Positions 55,537 to 63,913 of a stretch of 64,000 bases of DNA are shown in pieces. This DNA is from Planctomycetota bacterium (GTDB lineage Bacteria; Planctomycetota; Planctomycetia; Planctomycetales; Planctomycetaceae), in contig JAEZFD010000023.1 in the NCBI GenBank assembly GCA_023417655.1, forward strand, positions 1-64,000, written 5' to 3'. Within the stretch, counting starts at the first letter, position 1. Every line of letters begins with the position of its first letter. The translations under genes and the position numbers were made by a program. The notes beneath the pieces are model-generated. The model was given only the letters and a program-made list of their open reading frames with translations, was not told the origin of the DNA and ran no database searches.

Positions 55537-56328
55537 GTGATTGCTGATCGTCTGGTGATTGATGCCGGACACACACGCGTGAAGTTCGCCGCCTGTGCTC
55601 CTGCAGAGAACGCAGGTCTCCCTGAGATCACAGCGTCGCTGGCTATCCTCTATGGCGACCCGATTGCGTGGGAAGAAATTGCCTCTTGGTTTCCGGTGCC
55701 GCCGGCTCATGTTGTTGTCATCGGGACAAATCTTGATCGAGCTCGCCAAGTGACGTCGCAATGGCCCGCCACGTTGCCACCGCCGTGCCTGTTTGCTGAG
55801 AAGAACCGACTGCCGTTGAAGGTGAATGTCGACTTCCCGGAGAAGGTCGGCATCGATCGCCTGCTGAATGCCGTCGCCGCAAACATTCTTCGAGCACCTC
55901 AACAGCCAGCGATCACCGTCGGAACCGGAACGGCCGTGACCGTCGATCTGATCACGGCCGACGGCACTTTTCAGGGGGGAGCGATTCTTCCTGGAATTCT
56001 CCTCGGAGCCAAATCGCTGCATGAGGAGACGACAACGCTCCCGCATGTGAATGTTTGGGAACTCCTGAAAACAGAACCCGCAGTCATTGGGAAAAACACC
56101 GAACAGGCAGTCGCGAGCGGTCTGTATTGGGGCCATCTCGGCGGAATTCGGGAACTGGTTTCTCGCTACACCGAACAGCTTAAACTGACCTCTGAAGAAG
56201 AACCGCTTCTCCTGCTGACAGGTGGGGCGAGTGGGATCGTTGCTCCCTATCTTCCCTCTGGCCGCCTGCTGATGGATCTCCCTTTGCGGGCACTCGCCGC
56301 CGTGATTGAACAGGTGGCCGACCAATGA
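55537..56328 (+). CDS. coaX: Type III pantothenate kinase
   Basis: A 263-residue kinase of the acetate-and-sugar-kinase (ASKHA) fold that phosphorylates pantothenate in the first step of coenzyme A synthesis. Type III signatures are LVIDAGHTRVKF (the phosphate-1 motif, usually DxGNT with His here in place of Asn), VGIDRLLNAVAA and TVGTGTAVTVDLI followed by GGAILPG. I choose GTG 55537, which has AAGAAGG eight bases upstream; the TTG at 55531 is too close to that site. The stop overlaps the ATG of the GTPase gene by four bases. Many planctomycetes and Gram-negatives rely on this type, insensitive to CoA feedback in general. Confidence 0.93.
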   Translation: MIADRLVIDAGHTRVKFAACAPAENAGLPEITASLAILYGDPIAWEEIASWFPVPPAHVVVIGTNLDRARQVTSQWPATLPPPCLFAEKNRLPLKVNVDFPEKVGIDRLLNAVAANILRAPQQPAITVGTGTAVTVDLITADGTFQGGAILPGILLGAKSLHEETTTLPHVNVWELLKTEPAVIGKNTEQAVASGLYWGHLGGIRELVSRYTEQLKLTSEEEPLLLLTGGASGIVAPYLPSGRLLMDLPLRALAAVIEQVADQ

Positions 56329-57383
56329 GCCCATTGACCCGAGTTTGTCGACTGACTCCAGCAGGCCGCGGAGCCGTTGCGACCATTGGCGTCATTGGCA
56401 ACGTAAATGTCGTCGACAGCCATTTTCGAGCAGCGAACTCACAGCTCATCGCAAACCAGCCGGTGAGAAGAATCTGCTTCGGCCGCTGGGGAGACGAAGC
56501 TAGGGAAGAAGTCGTCTGCCTGAAAACGGCCCCTGACACAGTCGAGGTTCACTGCCACGGAGGACTCGCGGCGGTCGACCGCATTCTGCAGGACATGCAA
56601 GGATCAGGCTGTGAGATCATCAGCCAGCCGGAATGGCAACGACTGACATCTGACGAGATGACTGCCGAATGCATCCACAATGTTGCCCGAGCGACGACAA
56701 GGCTGGCGATGCATCATGCCGTCCGTCAACAGACGTTGTTTGTTCAGGCAATTCGCGACCTCGAAAATCTTCCCCCGACAGAGGCTCTGGAATCCATTGA
56801 GACCATGCTTCAATGGGGATCGCTGGCCCGGCATCTGCTGACCCCATGGAAAGTCGTCCTTTGTGGACCTCCGAACGTCGGGAAGTCGAGCTTGATCAAT
56901 GCATTGGTCGGGTATGAGCGGACGGTCGTTTTCAATCAGCCGGGGACAACACGCGACGTGATCGAAGTCGAAACCGCGTTCCAGGGATGGCCGGTCACCC
57001 TTTCTGATACCGCCGGAATTCGAGAAGCAGCATCGGACCTCGAAGCGGCCGGAATCGCTCGGGCGAAGTCTCAACTCGAAACCGCAGACCTCATTCTGGT
57101 TGTTGGCGAGGCAACGGGCTCTGCCACAATCCCGTCGGAGACTCTTTCAGGGATCGCCGTGCAGAAGCGACGGATCCTGAACAAGGCCGATCTTGTGAAA
57201 GCACAAAGTCCCGACGACGGCCTTCCCGTCTCTGCTGTGACAGGGGAAGGACTTCCGGAACTCATTAACCAAATCTGTGAAGACCTGATTCCCTCGCCAC
57301 TTCCGCAGGACCAGGCATTCCCCATGAGTGATGCTCAGTTCAGGCTGCTCGAAGAACGTCGCGCTTCCCTCAGTCGCCCGTAA
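56325..57383 (+). CDS. MnmE-like GTPase lacking the C-terminal catalytic region
   Basis: A 352-residue protein related to the tRNA-modification GTPase MnmE (about 450 residues). The N-terminal folate-binding-type domain retains LTPAGRGAVATI and VEVHCHGG, and the G domain has all motifs: GPPNVGKSS (181-189), GTTRD (207-211), DTAG (228-231), NKAD (286-289) and SAVTG. The chain then stops soon after the G domain, so the terminal helical bundle and the FC(I/V)GK end with the catalytic Cys are missing. It cannot perform normal MnmE chemistry; a GTP-dependent role of its own is likely. Translationally coupled to coaX by a 4-base overlap. There is no sign of a frameshift near the end. Confidence 0.88.
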   Translation: MSPLTRVCRLTPAGRGAVATIGVIGNVNVVDSHFRAANSQLIANQPVRRICFGRWGDEAREEVVCLKTAPDTVEVHCHGGLAAVDRILQDMQGSGCEIISQPEWQRLTSDEMTAECIHNVARATTRLAMHHAVRQQTLFVQAIRDLENLPPTEALESIETMLQWGSLARHLLTPWKVVLCGPPNVGKSSLINALVGYERTVVFNQPGTTRDVIEVETAFQGWPVTLSDTAGIREAASDLEAAGIARAKSQLETADLILVVGEATGSATIPSETLSGIAVQKRRILNKADLVKAQSPDDGLPVSAVTGEGLPELINQICEDLIPSPLPQDQAFPMSDAQFRLLEERRASLSRP

Positions 57384-57450
57384 GCAGGATCGAGTTCCGT
57401 CGCTCACCGAAGCTCACTGCGGCATCGCCACCTGCGATCTCTGAAGTAAA

Positions 57451-57489
57451 AAAAGGTCACCGGCATTCCGCAGAAGCCGGTGACCTTTT
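57451..57489 (-). terminator. Strong intrinsic terminator of the oxidase operon (bidirectional)
   Basis: A perfect 14-bp stem (57451-57464 with 57476-57489; AAAAGGTCACCGGC and its inverse) with an 11-base loop. On the minus strand seven Ts follow, ending the leftward oxidase operon. On the plus strand TTTTC follows, so it may also stop the GTPase transcript. Confidence 0.93.
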
Positions 57490-57548
57490 CAGTTTCGAAT
57501 CATCGCTTCAGGGAAGTATCCCGTCAGCAGATTGGCTGGCAATCAACT

Positions 57549-57953
57549 CTAGTGGTTGTGGCCTTCGGCCTTGGTTGCCGGATGGTGTGCGTGACCCGAC
57601 TCACCTGCCTTGCCATGGAGAACATGTTCGCCGCGACGCTGCCAAGCACCAGGATAGTCTGCCACGGTATTGTGCCGGGTGAGGTAATCCCCCAGCAGGA
57701 AGACGAAGAGAATTCCCATCCAGCCGATCCCGATGAACGCAAAGACCTTGACCAGTCCGGTCTCGTCTTTCACGTGCATAAAGATCCACATGATCAGGAA
57801 CATCTTGGTCAGCGCAATACCGATGGCAATCGGGAACGCCAGAACTCCCAAGGGGACAGTCGCCACGAACACCGTCGCGATCACGAGGACCAGCAACGCG
57901 AGGTAGACTGCCACATATGATTTAACGTGTGAAACGTGCGTTGTGTGGCTCAT
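57549..57953 (-). CDS. Cytochrome c oxidase subunit IV family protein
   Basis: A 134-residue membrane protein with three helices (YVAVYLALLVLVIATVFVA, VLAFPIAIGIALTKMFLIMWIFMHV and VFAFIGIGWMGILFVFLLG), the layout of prokaryotic oxidase subunit IV (COX4_pro). The WIFMHVKDE segment after helix two is typical. The C-terminus is histidine-rich (GHAHHPATKAEGHNH). The start at 57953 overlaps the subunit III stop by four bases (ATGA). It is the last gene of the leftward respiratory operon and is followed by the strong terminator. A structural subunit with no redox centre. Confidence 0.92.
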   Translation of the reverse strand: MSHTTHVSHVKSYVAVYLALLVLVIATVFVATVPLGVLAFPIAIGIALTKMFLIMWIFMHVKDETGLVKVFAFIGIGWMGILFVFLLGDYLTRHNTVADYPGAWQRRGEHVLHGKAGESGHAHHPATKAEGHNH

Positions 57954-58633
57954 AACACCGGGTTTCGATCGATCAGGTACAGCAAGGGGAACAGGAACAC
58001 CCAGAGAATGTCCACGAGGTGCCAATACAGACCGATCATTTCCACCGGCGTGTAATACTCGGCACTGAACTTGTTCAGCCTCGCCTGAATATAAAGGGTA
58101 ATCAGCAGTCCGAAGCCAATCAGCATGTGAAAGGCGTGGATGCCGGTCATGATGAAGTAAAACACGTAGAACAGCTCTGCTGCTCTGACATTCGTGATTT
58201 CAGGTGTCCCTGCGATCGGATGCCAGTGGAAGTGACTGCCTGGGACAAGCCCGTGCTCCCACTTCGTGTAGTATTCGTACATCTTGATCCCGACGAACGC
58301 GAGTCCGAGAGCCAGCGTCAGCAGGATGTTTCGTTTGAGTGCTTTGTTATTGCCGTTCGCAGCGGCATCAACCGCGAAGGCCATCGTCAGACTGCTGGTC
58401 AGCAGTACGAACGTGTTGAACGCTCCGAGCCAGTGATCAAGCTGGCGACTGGCAGCATCCCATTCCGGGAAGTACCAGTATCGGTAAACGGTGTAGGCCC
58501 CGAAGAGCCCCCCGAAAAACATGATTTCAGTCACGAGGAACGACCACATTCCGAGCGCCGCCGAAACCCGCTGCTGGCGCAGGTCGTCGAACTGGTGCCT
58601 CAAATGTGGCGAATGAACGGCGTGTGAGCTCAT
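57950..58633 (-). CDS. ctaE: Cytochrome c oxidase subunit III
   Basis: A 227-residue integral membrane protein of the CoxC/CtaE family. Helices are visible from GMWSFLVTEIMFFGGLFGAY onward; the GxHxxHxxIG signature appears as TGIHAFHMLIG, and the C-terminus has YWHLVDILWVFLFPLLYL with the conserved WHxVD. Short-form (five-helix) subunits III of this length are usual in caa3 oxidases. It stabilises the catalytic subunit and carries no metal. It is 171 bases downstream of subunit I on the same strand and overlaps subunit IV. The N-terminal His-rich stretch (SSHAVHSPHLRHQ) is cytoplasmic. Confidence 0.95.
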   Translation of the reverse strand: MSSHAVHSPHLRHQFDDLRQQRVSAALGMWSFLVTEIMFFGGLFGAYTVYRYWYFPEWDAASRQLDHWLGAFNTFVLLTSSLTMAFAVDAAANGNNKALKRNILLTLALGLAFVGIKMYEYYTKWEHGLVPGSHFHWHPIAGTPEITNVRAAELFYVFYFIMTGIHAFHMLIGFGLLITLYIQARLNKFSAEYYTPVEMIGLYWHLVDILWVFLFPLLYLIDRNPVL

Positions 58634-58804
58634 TGGCTACGGTCTCTTCACTTTGATCGCTCGGTCAGCTCAACTTGTCGGGCCCGATACGGCCAGCTGA
58701 AAAATCGCGGAGGTCATGTCACTCGCAATTGCTCGCCGACCATGGCGATCATGGCCCGACACACGTCTGATCTCTTTGGAATTTACGTCCCTGAGATCAG
58801 GGAC

Positions 58805-60472
58805 CTACTCACTCTTGGCTGGAACCACCAGCTCGTGTTCTCGATTCATTTCGTCGATCTGAAGCTTCTCCTCTTCGGCGAGGCGTTCTGAAGCTTCAGT
58901 ATCATAGTCGTATGCAGGTCGGGTCACGATCGGCATGACATCGAAGTTGAATGTCGGCGGAGGTGAAGATGTGTCCCATTCCAGTCCATAGGCGTGCCAT
59001 GGATTGTTAGGGGCCTTCTCACCGTATTTCAGTGACCAGAGCAGATAAGCCAAGGGCAACAGGTATCCCAGTCCGAGAATCGATGCACCAGCGGTCGACA
59101 TCACGTTCAGAATCTGGAACTCTTCTGGATACTCGTGGTACCGACGTGGCATCCCCAGATATCCAAGCACGAACTGCGGGAAGAAGGTCAGATTGAACCC
59201 GACGAACACCAGCAGAGCCGACAGCTTGCCAGGGAATTCGGGATACATCCGGCCGGTCATCTTCGGCCACCAGAAGTGAATTCCACCCAGGTAACCCATC
59301 ACTGCACCACCCACCATGATGTAGTGGAAGTGTGCGACCACGAAGTAGGTGTCGTGCAAGTGCACGTCGACGGCAATCGTGGCAAGGAACAGCCCGGTCA
59401 GACCACCGATGGTGAACAGGCCGAGGAAGCCGAGAACGTACATCATCGGGGTGTTCCAGACGATCGATCCCTTATAGATCGTTGCAGTCCAGTTAAACAC
59501 CTTAATGGCCGATGGAATCGCAACCAGCATACTGATGAAGGAGAAGACGAATCCGGCATACATTGACTGCCCGGTCACAAACATGTGGTGACCCCAGACG
59601 AGGAAGCCCAGAACCGCGATTGCAAGGCTCGAGAAGGCAATGAACTCGTATCCGAACACCTTTTTCTGTGAGCAGCAGGCAACCAGCTCGCTGATGACTC
59701 CCATCGAAGGGAGCAACATGATGTATACAGCAGGGTGCGAATAGAACCAGAACAGGTGCTGGAAGAGAATTGGATCGCCACCCAGTCGAGGATCAAAGAT
59801 TCCGACACCGCAGAATCGTTCGATTCCGGCAAGAAGAATCGTGATCGCGAGAACTGGGGTTCCGAGGATGATGATCAGACTGGTTGCATACTGAGCCCAG
59901 ACGAACAACGGCAGGCGGAACCAGGTCATCCCAGGTGCTCGCATGGTATGAGTCGTGACGATGAAGTTCAGAGCGGTCAGAATTGAGGAGAACCCCGCAA
60001 TAAAGACCGACATCGCCGCAGCCATCACGGCCGTATTGCTGTAGGTGCTGGAATATGGTGTATAGAAAGTCCACCCCGTATCCACACCCCCCTGGATAAT
60101 GGCCACAAGGGCGAAAATCCCGGCGATGATGTAGATGTACCAGCTTGCCAGGTTCAGCTTCGGAAACGCCAGATCCCGTGCACCGATCATGATCGGTAGC
60201 AGGAAGTTCCCGAGCACTGCCGGGACTGACGGCACCATGAAGAAGAACACCATGATCACGCCGTGCAGCGTGAACAGACGGTTGTACTGCTCCGGAAGGA
60301 ACAGGTCTCCCTTGGGAGTGAGAAGTTCCAGTCGAAACAGCAGTGCCGCGAAGCCACCGATGAAGAAGAACAGCGTAATGCTGATCAGATACAGGATGGC
60401 GATTCGCTTATGGTCCCCGGTCAGCAACCAGGAAGCCACGCTATGACCATTGTTGAGATAATTTGGTTTCAC
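58805..60472 (-). CDS. ctaD: Cytochrome c oxidase subunit I (A2-type haem-copper oxidase)
   Basis: About 555 residues, twelve or more helices, the catalytic subunit that reduces oxygen at the haem a3-CuB centre and pumps protons. CuB/haem ligands are visible in WFYSHPAVYIMLLP, WGHHMFVTG and HDTYFVVAHFHYIMVGG. The YSHP form, replacing the GHPE of A1-type enzymes, indicates an A2-type oxidase, as in Thermus/Rhodothermus caa3. The start is uncertain: GTG 60472 (VKPNYLNNGHSVASWL) matches the family N-terminus and leaves 55 bases after the subunit II stop, whereas ATG 60556 overlaps subunit II by 29 bases. Neither has a strong ribosome site. Confidence 0.95.
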   Translation of the reverse strand: MKPNYLNNGHSVASWLLTGDHKRIAILYLISITLFFFIGGFAALLFRLELLTPKGDLFLPEQYNRLFTLHGVIMVFFFMVPSVPAVLGNFLLPIMIGARDLAFPKLNLASWYIYIIAGIFALVAIIQGGVDTGWTFYTPYSSTYSNTAVMAAAMSVFIAGFSSILTALNFIVTTHTMRAPGMTWFRLPLFVWAQYATSLIIILGTPVLAITILLAGIERFCGVGIFDPRLGGDPILFQHLFWFYSHPAVYIMLLPSMGVISELVACCSQKKVFGYEFIAFSSLAIAVLGFLVWGHHMFVTGQSMYAGFVFSFISMLVAIPSAIKVFNWTATIYKGSIVWNTPMMYVLGFLGLFTIGGLTGLFLATIAVDVHLHDTYFVVAHFHYIMVGGAVMGYLGGIHFWWPKMTGRMYPEFPGKLSALLVFVGFNLTFFPQFVLGYLGMPRRYHEYPEEFQILNVMSTAGASILGLGYLLPLAYLLWSLKYGEKAPNNPWHAYGLEWDTSSPPPTFNFDVMPIVTRPAYDYDTEASERLAEEEKLQIDEMNREHELVVPAKSE

Positions 60473-60527
60473 TTGAGTCAGATCCGATCTCGCACAGTGG
60501 ATCAGGGTGTCCCCTGCGGTTCCGAGA

Positions 60528-61496
60528 TTATTGATGGCTGTTCTGGGAAACCGCATTCTGCGGCACCGGGGACGGCGACAAGGATTTCAAATACGCAATG
60601 AGAGCCAGAGAGTCACTTTCCGTGAGTTGTCCCTGGAAGCTTGGCATTAAGGCGTCGAAGCCGGCGAGAACCTGCTTATGCGGGTTCATGATCGCATCTC
60701 GCAGATACTGATCGTTCGCTTCGACTGCTCCGCCACCTTTTAGTGGACGAACTTTACCCACGATTCCGGCGAGCGATGGTCCGTTTCCGGTTCCATCGGT
60801 TCGATGGCAGCTAGAGCACTGGAACTGGCTGAACAGTCGCTCTCCGATGACCGCAGGGGCCTCGTTTGGTCCTTCTTCGACCCAACGCGAATATTCTTCC
60901 GGGTCCATCACAGTGACTGAACCGATCATCTTCGAATGCTCGGTTCCGCAGTATTCAGCACAGAACAGGTGGTACTTGCCAACTTTCGTTGGCTGGAACC
61001 AGACCTGTGTGAAGAACGCCGGGAGTACGTCCTGCTTCACACGGAATGCAGGGACATAGAAACTGTGAATGACGTCTTCGCTGATCATCCGGAGGCGAAC
61101 TGGTTGCCCCAGCGGAACGTGCAGGGAGTTGATTTCCTGGCGTCCGCTTGGATGCTGGGCTTTCCACATCCACTGCTTGCCGACAACCTGAATGTCCAGG
61201 GTGTTTTCAGGCGGCGTCTGCATCTTGTAGAAGAGAGCCGCACCCCACACAAACATAATCATGACCAGCACGAACGGGACCGATGCCCAGATCACTTCAG
61301 TGAAGTTACTGTGGTGCCCCAGCTTTCGATTGACCTTATTTCCGCGACGGTAATAGACGGCAAAGCCGATCACCATCACGCAAATGAGTGTCGAAAAGAA
61401 GACCGTCACGGCGATCAAGAAGCCGTACAGTAAATCGACATCGAGCGCGAAGCTTGACGCGAGGTCAGGCCAGAACTGGAAGGATTTCTCAGGCAT
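60528..61496 (-). CDS. ctaC: Cytochrome c oxidase subunit II with fused cytochrome c domain (caa3)
   Basis: A 322-residue subunit II. Two helices (about 22-48 and 68-90) anchor the protein. The CuA domain has His 144 (DVIHSF), and CAEYCGTEHSKM supplies Cys 179, Cys 183, His 187 and Met 190. A C-terminal cytochrome c domain follows, with haem motif CSSCH (227-231) and probable Met ligand in ALMPSF near 285. This is the caa3 arrangement in which electrons pass from cytochrome c or Alternative Complex III through the fused haem to CuA. The start overlaps the SCO gene by eight bases. Unlike many subunits II, no cleavable signal peptide is obvious. Confidence 0.96.
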   Translation of the reverse strand: MPEKSFQFWPDLASSFALDVDLLYGFLIAVTVFFSTLICVMVIGFAVYYRRGNKVNRKLGHHSNFTEVIWASVPFVLVMIMFVWGAALFYKMQTPPENTLDIQVVGKQWMWKAQHPSGRQEINSLHVPLGQPVRLRMISEDVIHSFYVPAFRVKQDVLPAFFTQVWFQPTKVGKYHLFCAEYCGTEHSKMIGSVTVMDPEEYSRWVEEGPNEAPAVIGERLFSQFQCSSCHRTDGTGNGPSLAGIVGKVRPLKGGGAVEANDQYLRDAIMNPHKQVLAGFDALMPSFQGQLTESDSLALIAYLKSLSPSPVPQNAVSQNSHQ

Positions 61497-62355
61497 GTGA
61501 TGTTCCTTCCAACAGCCGATGAGAGTTCGACACGGCTTTATCCCGCCGCAGCATCAATGTGATTGCGGTTCCCAATATCAGCACCGTCAACACGCCTCCG
61601 GCTCGCAAAAGATTCATGATCGCCAGCCCGTACTTACCGGTGGTCGGGTCGTAGCGAAAACAATAAAGCAAAACGTGTTCTGTAACGGAGCCAACTCTGC
61701 CGAGGGAAGATTCGACGACAGCGAGTCGCAAATCTTTCGGGGCAAAGTCAACGCCATACAGGTAACGTGACAGCATTCCATCCGGAGTGCAGACCACGAA
61801 CCCTGCCGCATGGGCGTACTGTCCAGTGACAGGGTCAAATTTGGTTCGGAATCCAATCACCTGATTGAGCTTCTGAATACTCTCTTCGTCGCCGGTCAGA
61901 AAGTGCCAGCCATCATTGGCTTCGGGGCAATTGTACTGAGCCAGATACTGTTTACGTTTGTTGGCAGCGAGTCCAGGTGTTTCCCGGGGATCGATGCTGT
62001 AAGTCAGGATGGTGAAATCCTGATGGGCCTTCATTCCTGTGCTCATCTGAAGTCCGCGGAGGCATCGAACCAATCCGTTCAACTCCAGACCACACAACAT
62101 TGGACACTTGTAGTACACCGGCATCAGGATCACAGGCTTATCGCCGAAATAATCCTTCAGCTGAATGTTGTTGCCGTTCTCGTCGCGAAAAGTCAGGTCG
62201 AGAGGGACTTGATCTCCCAGATTCTGATCGAAGCCGATCTCTTTCTGGGGGGACTCAGCCTGAGCGAGCGCACGTTCCGCAGTAAGGCCGCCGGTGAGTG
62301 TGATCACCAAGCCTGCCAAGGCGAGCGCTCGCGAATACCTATGAACAGAAATCAT
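61489..62355 (-). CDS. SCO1/SenC-like copper chaperone
   Basis: A 288-residue exported thioredoxin-fold protein needed to load copper into the CuA centre of subunit II. Copper-binding Cys 84 and Cys 88 are in YYKCPMLCGL and the His ligand is in GQYAHAAGFVV. The N-terminus has a signal peptide (ALAGLVITLTGGLTAERALA), and a C-terminal helix (AGGVLTVLILGTAITLML) anchors it, which is longer than many SCO proteins. Overlaps both neighbours (four bases upstream, eight downstream), placing assembly factor and target in one operon. Confidence 0.94.
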   Translation of the reverse strand: MISVHRYSRALALAGLVITLTGGLTAERALAQAESPQKEIGFDQNLGDQVPLDLTFRDENGNNIQLKDYFGDKPVILMPVYYKCPMLCGLELNGLVRCLRGLQMSTGMKAHQDFTILTYSIDPRETPGLAANKRKQYLAQYNCPEANDGWHFLTGDEESIQKLNQVIGFRTKFDPVTGQYAHAAGFVVCTPDGMLSRYLYGVDFAPKDLRLAVVESSLGRVGSVTEHVLLYCFRYDPTTGKYGLAIMNLLRAGGVLTVLILGTAITLMLRRDKAVSNSHRLLEGTSHA

Positions 62356-62750
62356 TGTGTTTGTCCGTATTTCTCAACGATCAGGGCTTTCGCTCGATCG
62401 AGAGGAATCCGTGCCAGTTTCTTTTCTTGATTTGCCCACCCGTAAGTGGTGAGCAAATGCTGCTGATGTTCTTCGTAGATTTCTTTCTGAGCCACCTGTG
62501 CCGGATTCAGCGGTGCTGTTCCCGGGGCCTGTTGAAAATCGGCAGGCATCCAGGCGGCGGTGATTGAGCGATTGTCGTCGCCAGCCAGAGCCAGCTCAAA
62601 CGCCCGCACCAGTCCGAGTGCAACCACAATCAATGTGACGAGTCCGATGACGCTCGCCCAGATTGGGGCCCACTTGATCACCACTCGTTCTTCGATCGAC
62701 TGGTGCTGATAGCCCGGTGCGAACTGGGTGTGTTCATCATGGTTGCTCAT
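62352..62750 (-). CDS. Small membrane protein in the respiratory operon
   Basis: A 132-residue protein with a single membrane helix (about 27-50, IWASVIGLVTLIVVALGLV) and a soluble C-terminal part ending LLTTYGWANQEKKLARIPLDRAKALIVEKY. That ending (YGW..., RIP...A) recurs in small proteins encoded between Alternative Complex III and oxidase genes in my recollection; no function is known. Its start overlaps the ActF-like gene and its stop overlaps the SCO gene, each by four bases. It is likely an accessory of the ACIII-caa3 supercomplex or its assembly. Confidence 0.8.
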   Translation of the reverse strand: MSNHDEHTQFAPGYQHQSIEERVVIKWAPIWASVIGLVTLIVVALGLVRAFELALAGDDNRSITAAWMPADFQQAPGTAPLNPAQVAQKEIYEEHQQHLLTTYGWANQEKKLARIPLDRAKALIVEKYGQTQ

Positions 62751-63913
62751 ACGGTCTCTCCAGCATGATGGACATCGTGGGCGTGGTTGTGAGCTCCGTG
62801 GAGTTCGGCAACAGTCATGTCAGGCAGTTTGGCGTATTGACGTGAGTACTCGACCAGCCAGATCCCACCGATTAGCACGACGCTGACCAGGCCAGATAGG
62901 AATGCGACAGCATTGGTGCCGTGAATCGAGGGCAAGGTGACCCAGCAGATGTCAATGAAGCACATGAACAGCAGGAGGCTGGCAACGATTGGCAGAGCCC
63001 TGTAGCTCTTCTTCAATGGCCGATAGAGCAGCAGCAGGAATGGGATCAGCCAGTGGAACAGGAACAGTGCGACTGAACCCAGACGACCGAAGAACGTGTG
63101 GCGATCCACGTAGTATTGAACTTCAAACGGAATGTCTGCACCCCAGATGAGGATGAACTGGTCGAAAGTCAGGTAGGTCCAGAGCAGGTTGAACGCCTGC
63201 AACCAGTTACCCGCATCATGAGTCAGGTCAGTCCGGTGATGGGTTGGTTCGTTCTTATGGACGAGTCGAGACAGGATGATGATCGCCATCGCTGAGACGG
63301 CACAGTTCAGCAACCGAATCAACGGAAAGATGGACGAGGCCCAACCGGGTGAAAGAGCCATGATGAAGTCGACCGACGCACAACTGACTGTCAGAAAGAA
63401 CAGCAGCATGGCAGCCCCGGCCAATCCTTGTGGCGGAACCTTACGGCGATCGGCAGCTTCACGAATGTAGATCCGCCGCAACCAAACAGCTGTTCCGATC
63501 CAAGTCAGCGACAAGACGATGTAGCGAATCAGTACGGTCCAAGGTGCCAGGAAGACAGCCTGATTCGGGTTCGCGAACTCGTGACGGGCCCAAGGAAAGA
63601 CATAAGTCGCACCGATGCAAAGTAGGAGACCACTCGCAAGAACGAGGGGCAGGGTTGCGGCACCCGCCTGCAGGCCGCGACCGAGGGCATATCCCCAACG
63701 TCCACCGGCGATCGCGTGGATCAGGGAAATCCCCAGACATCCCAGGGCAATGCTCACCCAGAAGTTGACAGCGACCAGGTAGCCAGGCCAAAACTGCTTC
63801 GGGGCCACGATTGCCAGAATGACACAGATCACGGCAGCCACCCCGGAAGCACCGAGGTAGAGCGCTCTGCGAGAAGGCTCTGGTTTTGTTTCGTGATGGT
63901 GAGGTTGGTTCAT
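62747..63913 (-). CDS. ActF-like subunit of Alternative Complex III
   Basis: About 388 residues with around ten helices, resembling ActF, a quinol:cytochrome c/HiPIP oxidoreductase membrane subunit. The block LLWTYLTFDQFILIWGADIP with EVQYYVDR matches the ActF pattern (WxYxxFxQxxIIWxxNxPEE...WY). The C-terminus is His-rich (HGAHNHAHDVHH). The start is uncertain: ATG 63913 (MNQPHHHETKP) or GTG 63958; neither has a good ribosome site. The remaining Act genes would lie beyond the right edge. The overlap with the downstream small gene links ACIII to the oxidase in one transcript. Confidence 0.82.
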   Translation of the reverse strand: MNQPHHHETKPEPSRRALYLGASGVAAVICVILAIVAPKQFWPGYLVAVNFWVSIALGCLGISLIHAIAGGRWGYALGRGLQAGAATLPLVLASGLLLCIGATYVFPWARHEFANPNQAVFLAPWTVLIRYIVLSLTWIGTAVWLRRIYIREAADRRKVPPQGLAGAAMLLFFLTVSCASVDFIMALSPGWASSIFPLIRLLNCAVSAMAIIILSRLVHKNEPTHHRTDLTHDAGNWLQAFNLLWTYLTFDQFILIWGADIPFEVQYYVDRHTFFGRLGSVALFLFHWLIPFLLLLYRPLKKSYRALPIVASLLLFMCFIDICWVTLPSIHGTNAVAFLSGLVSVVLIGGIWLVEYSRQYAKLPDMTVAELHGAHNHAHDVHHAGETV

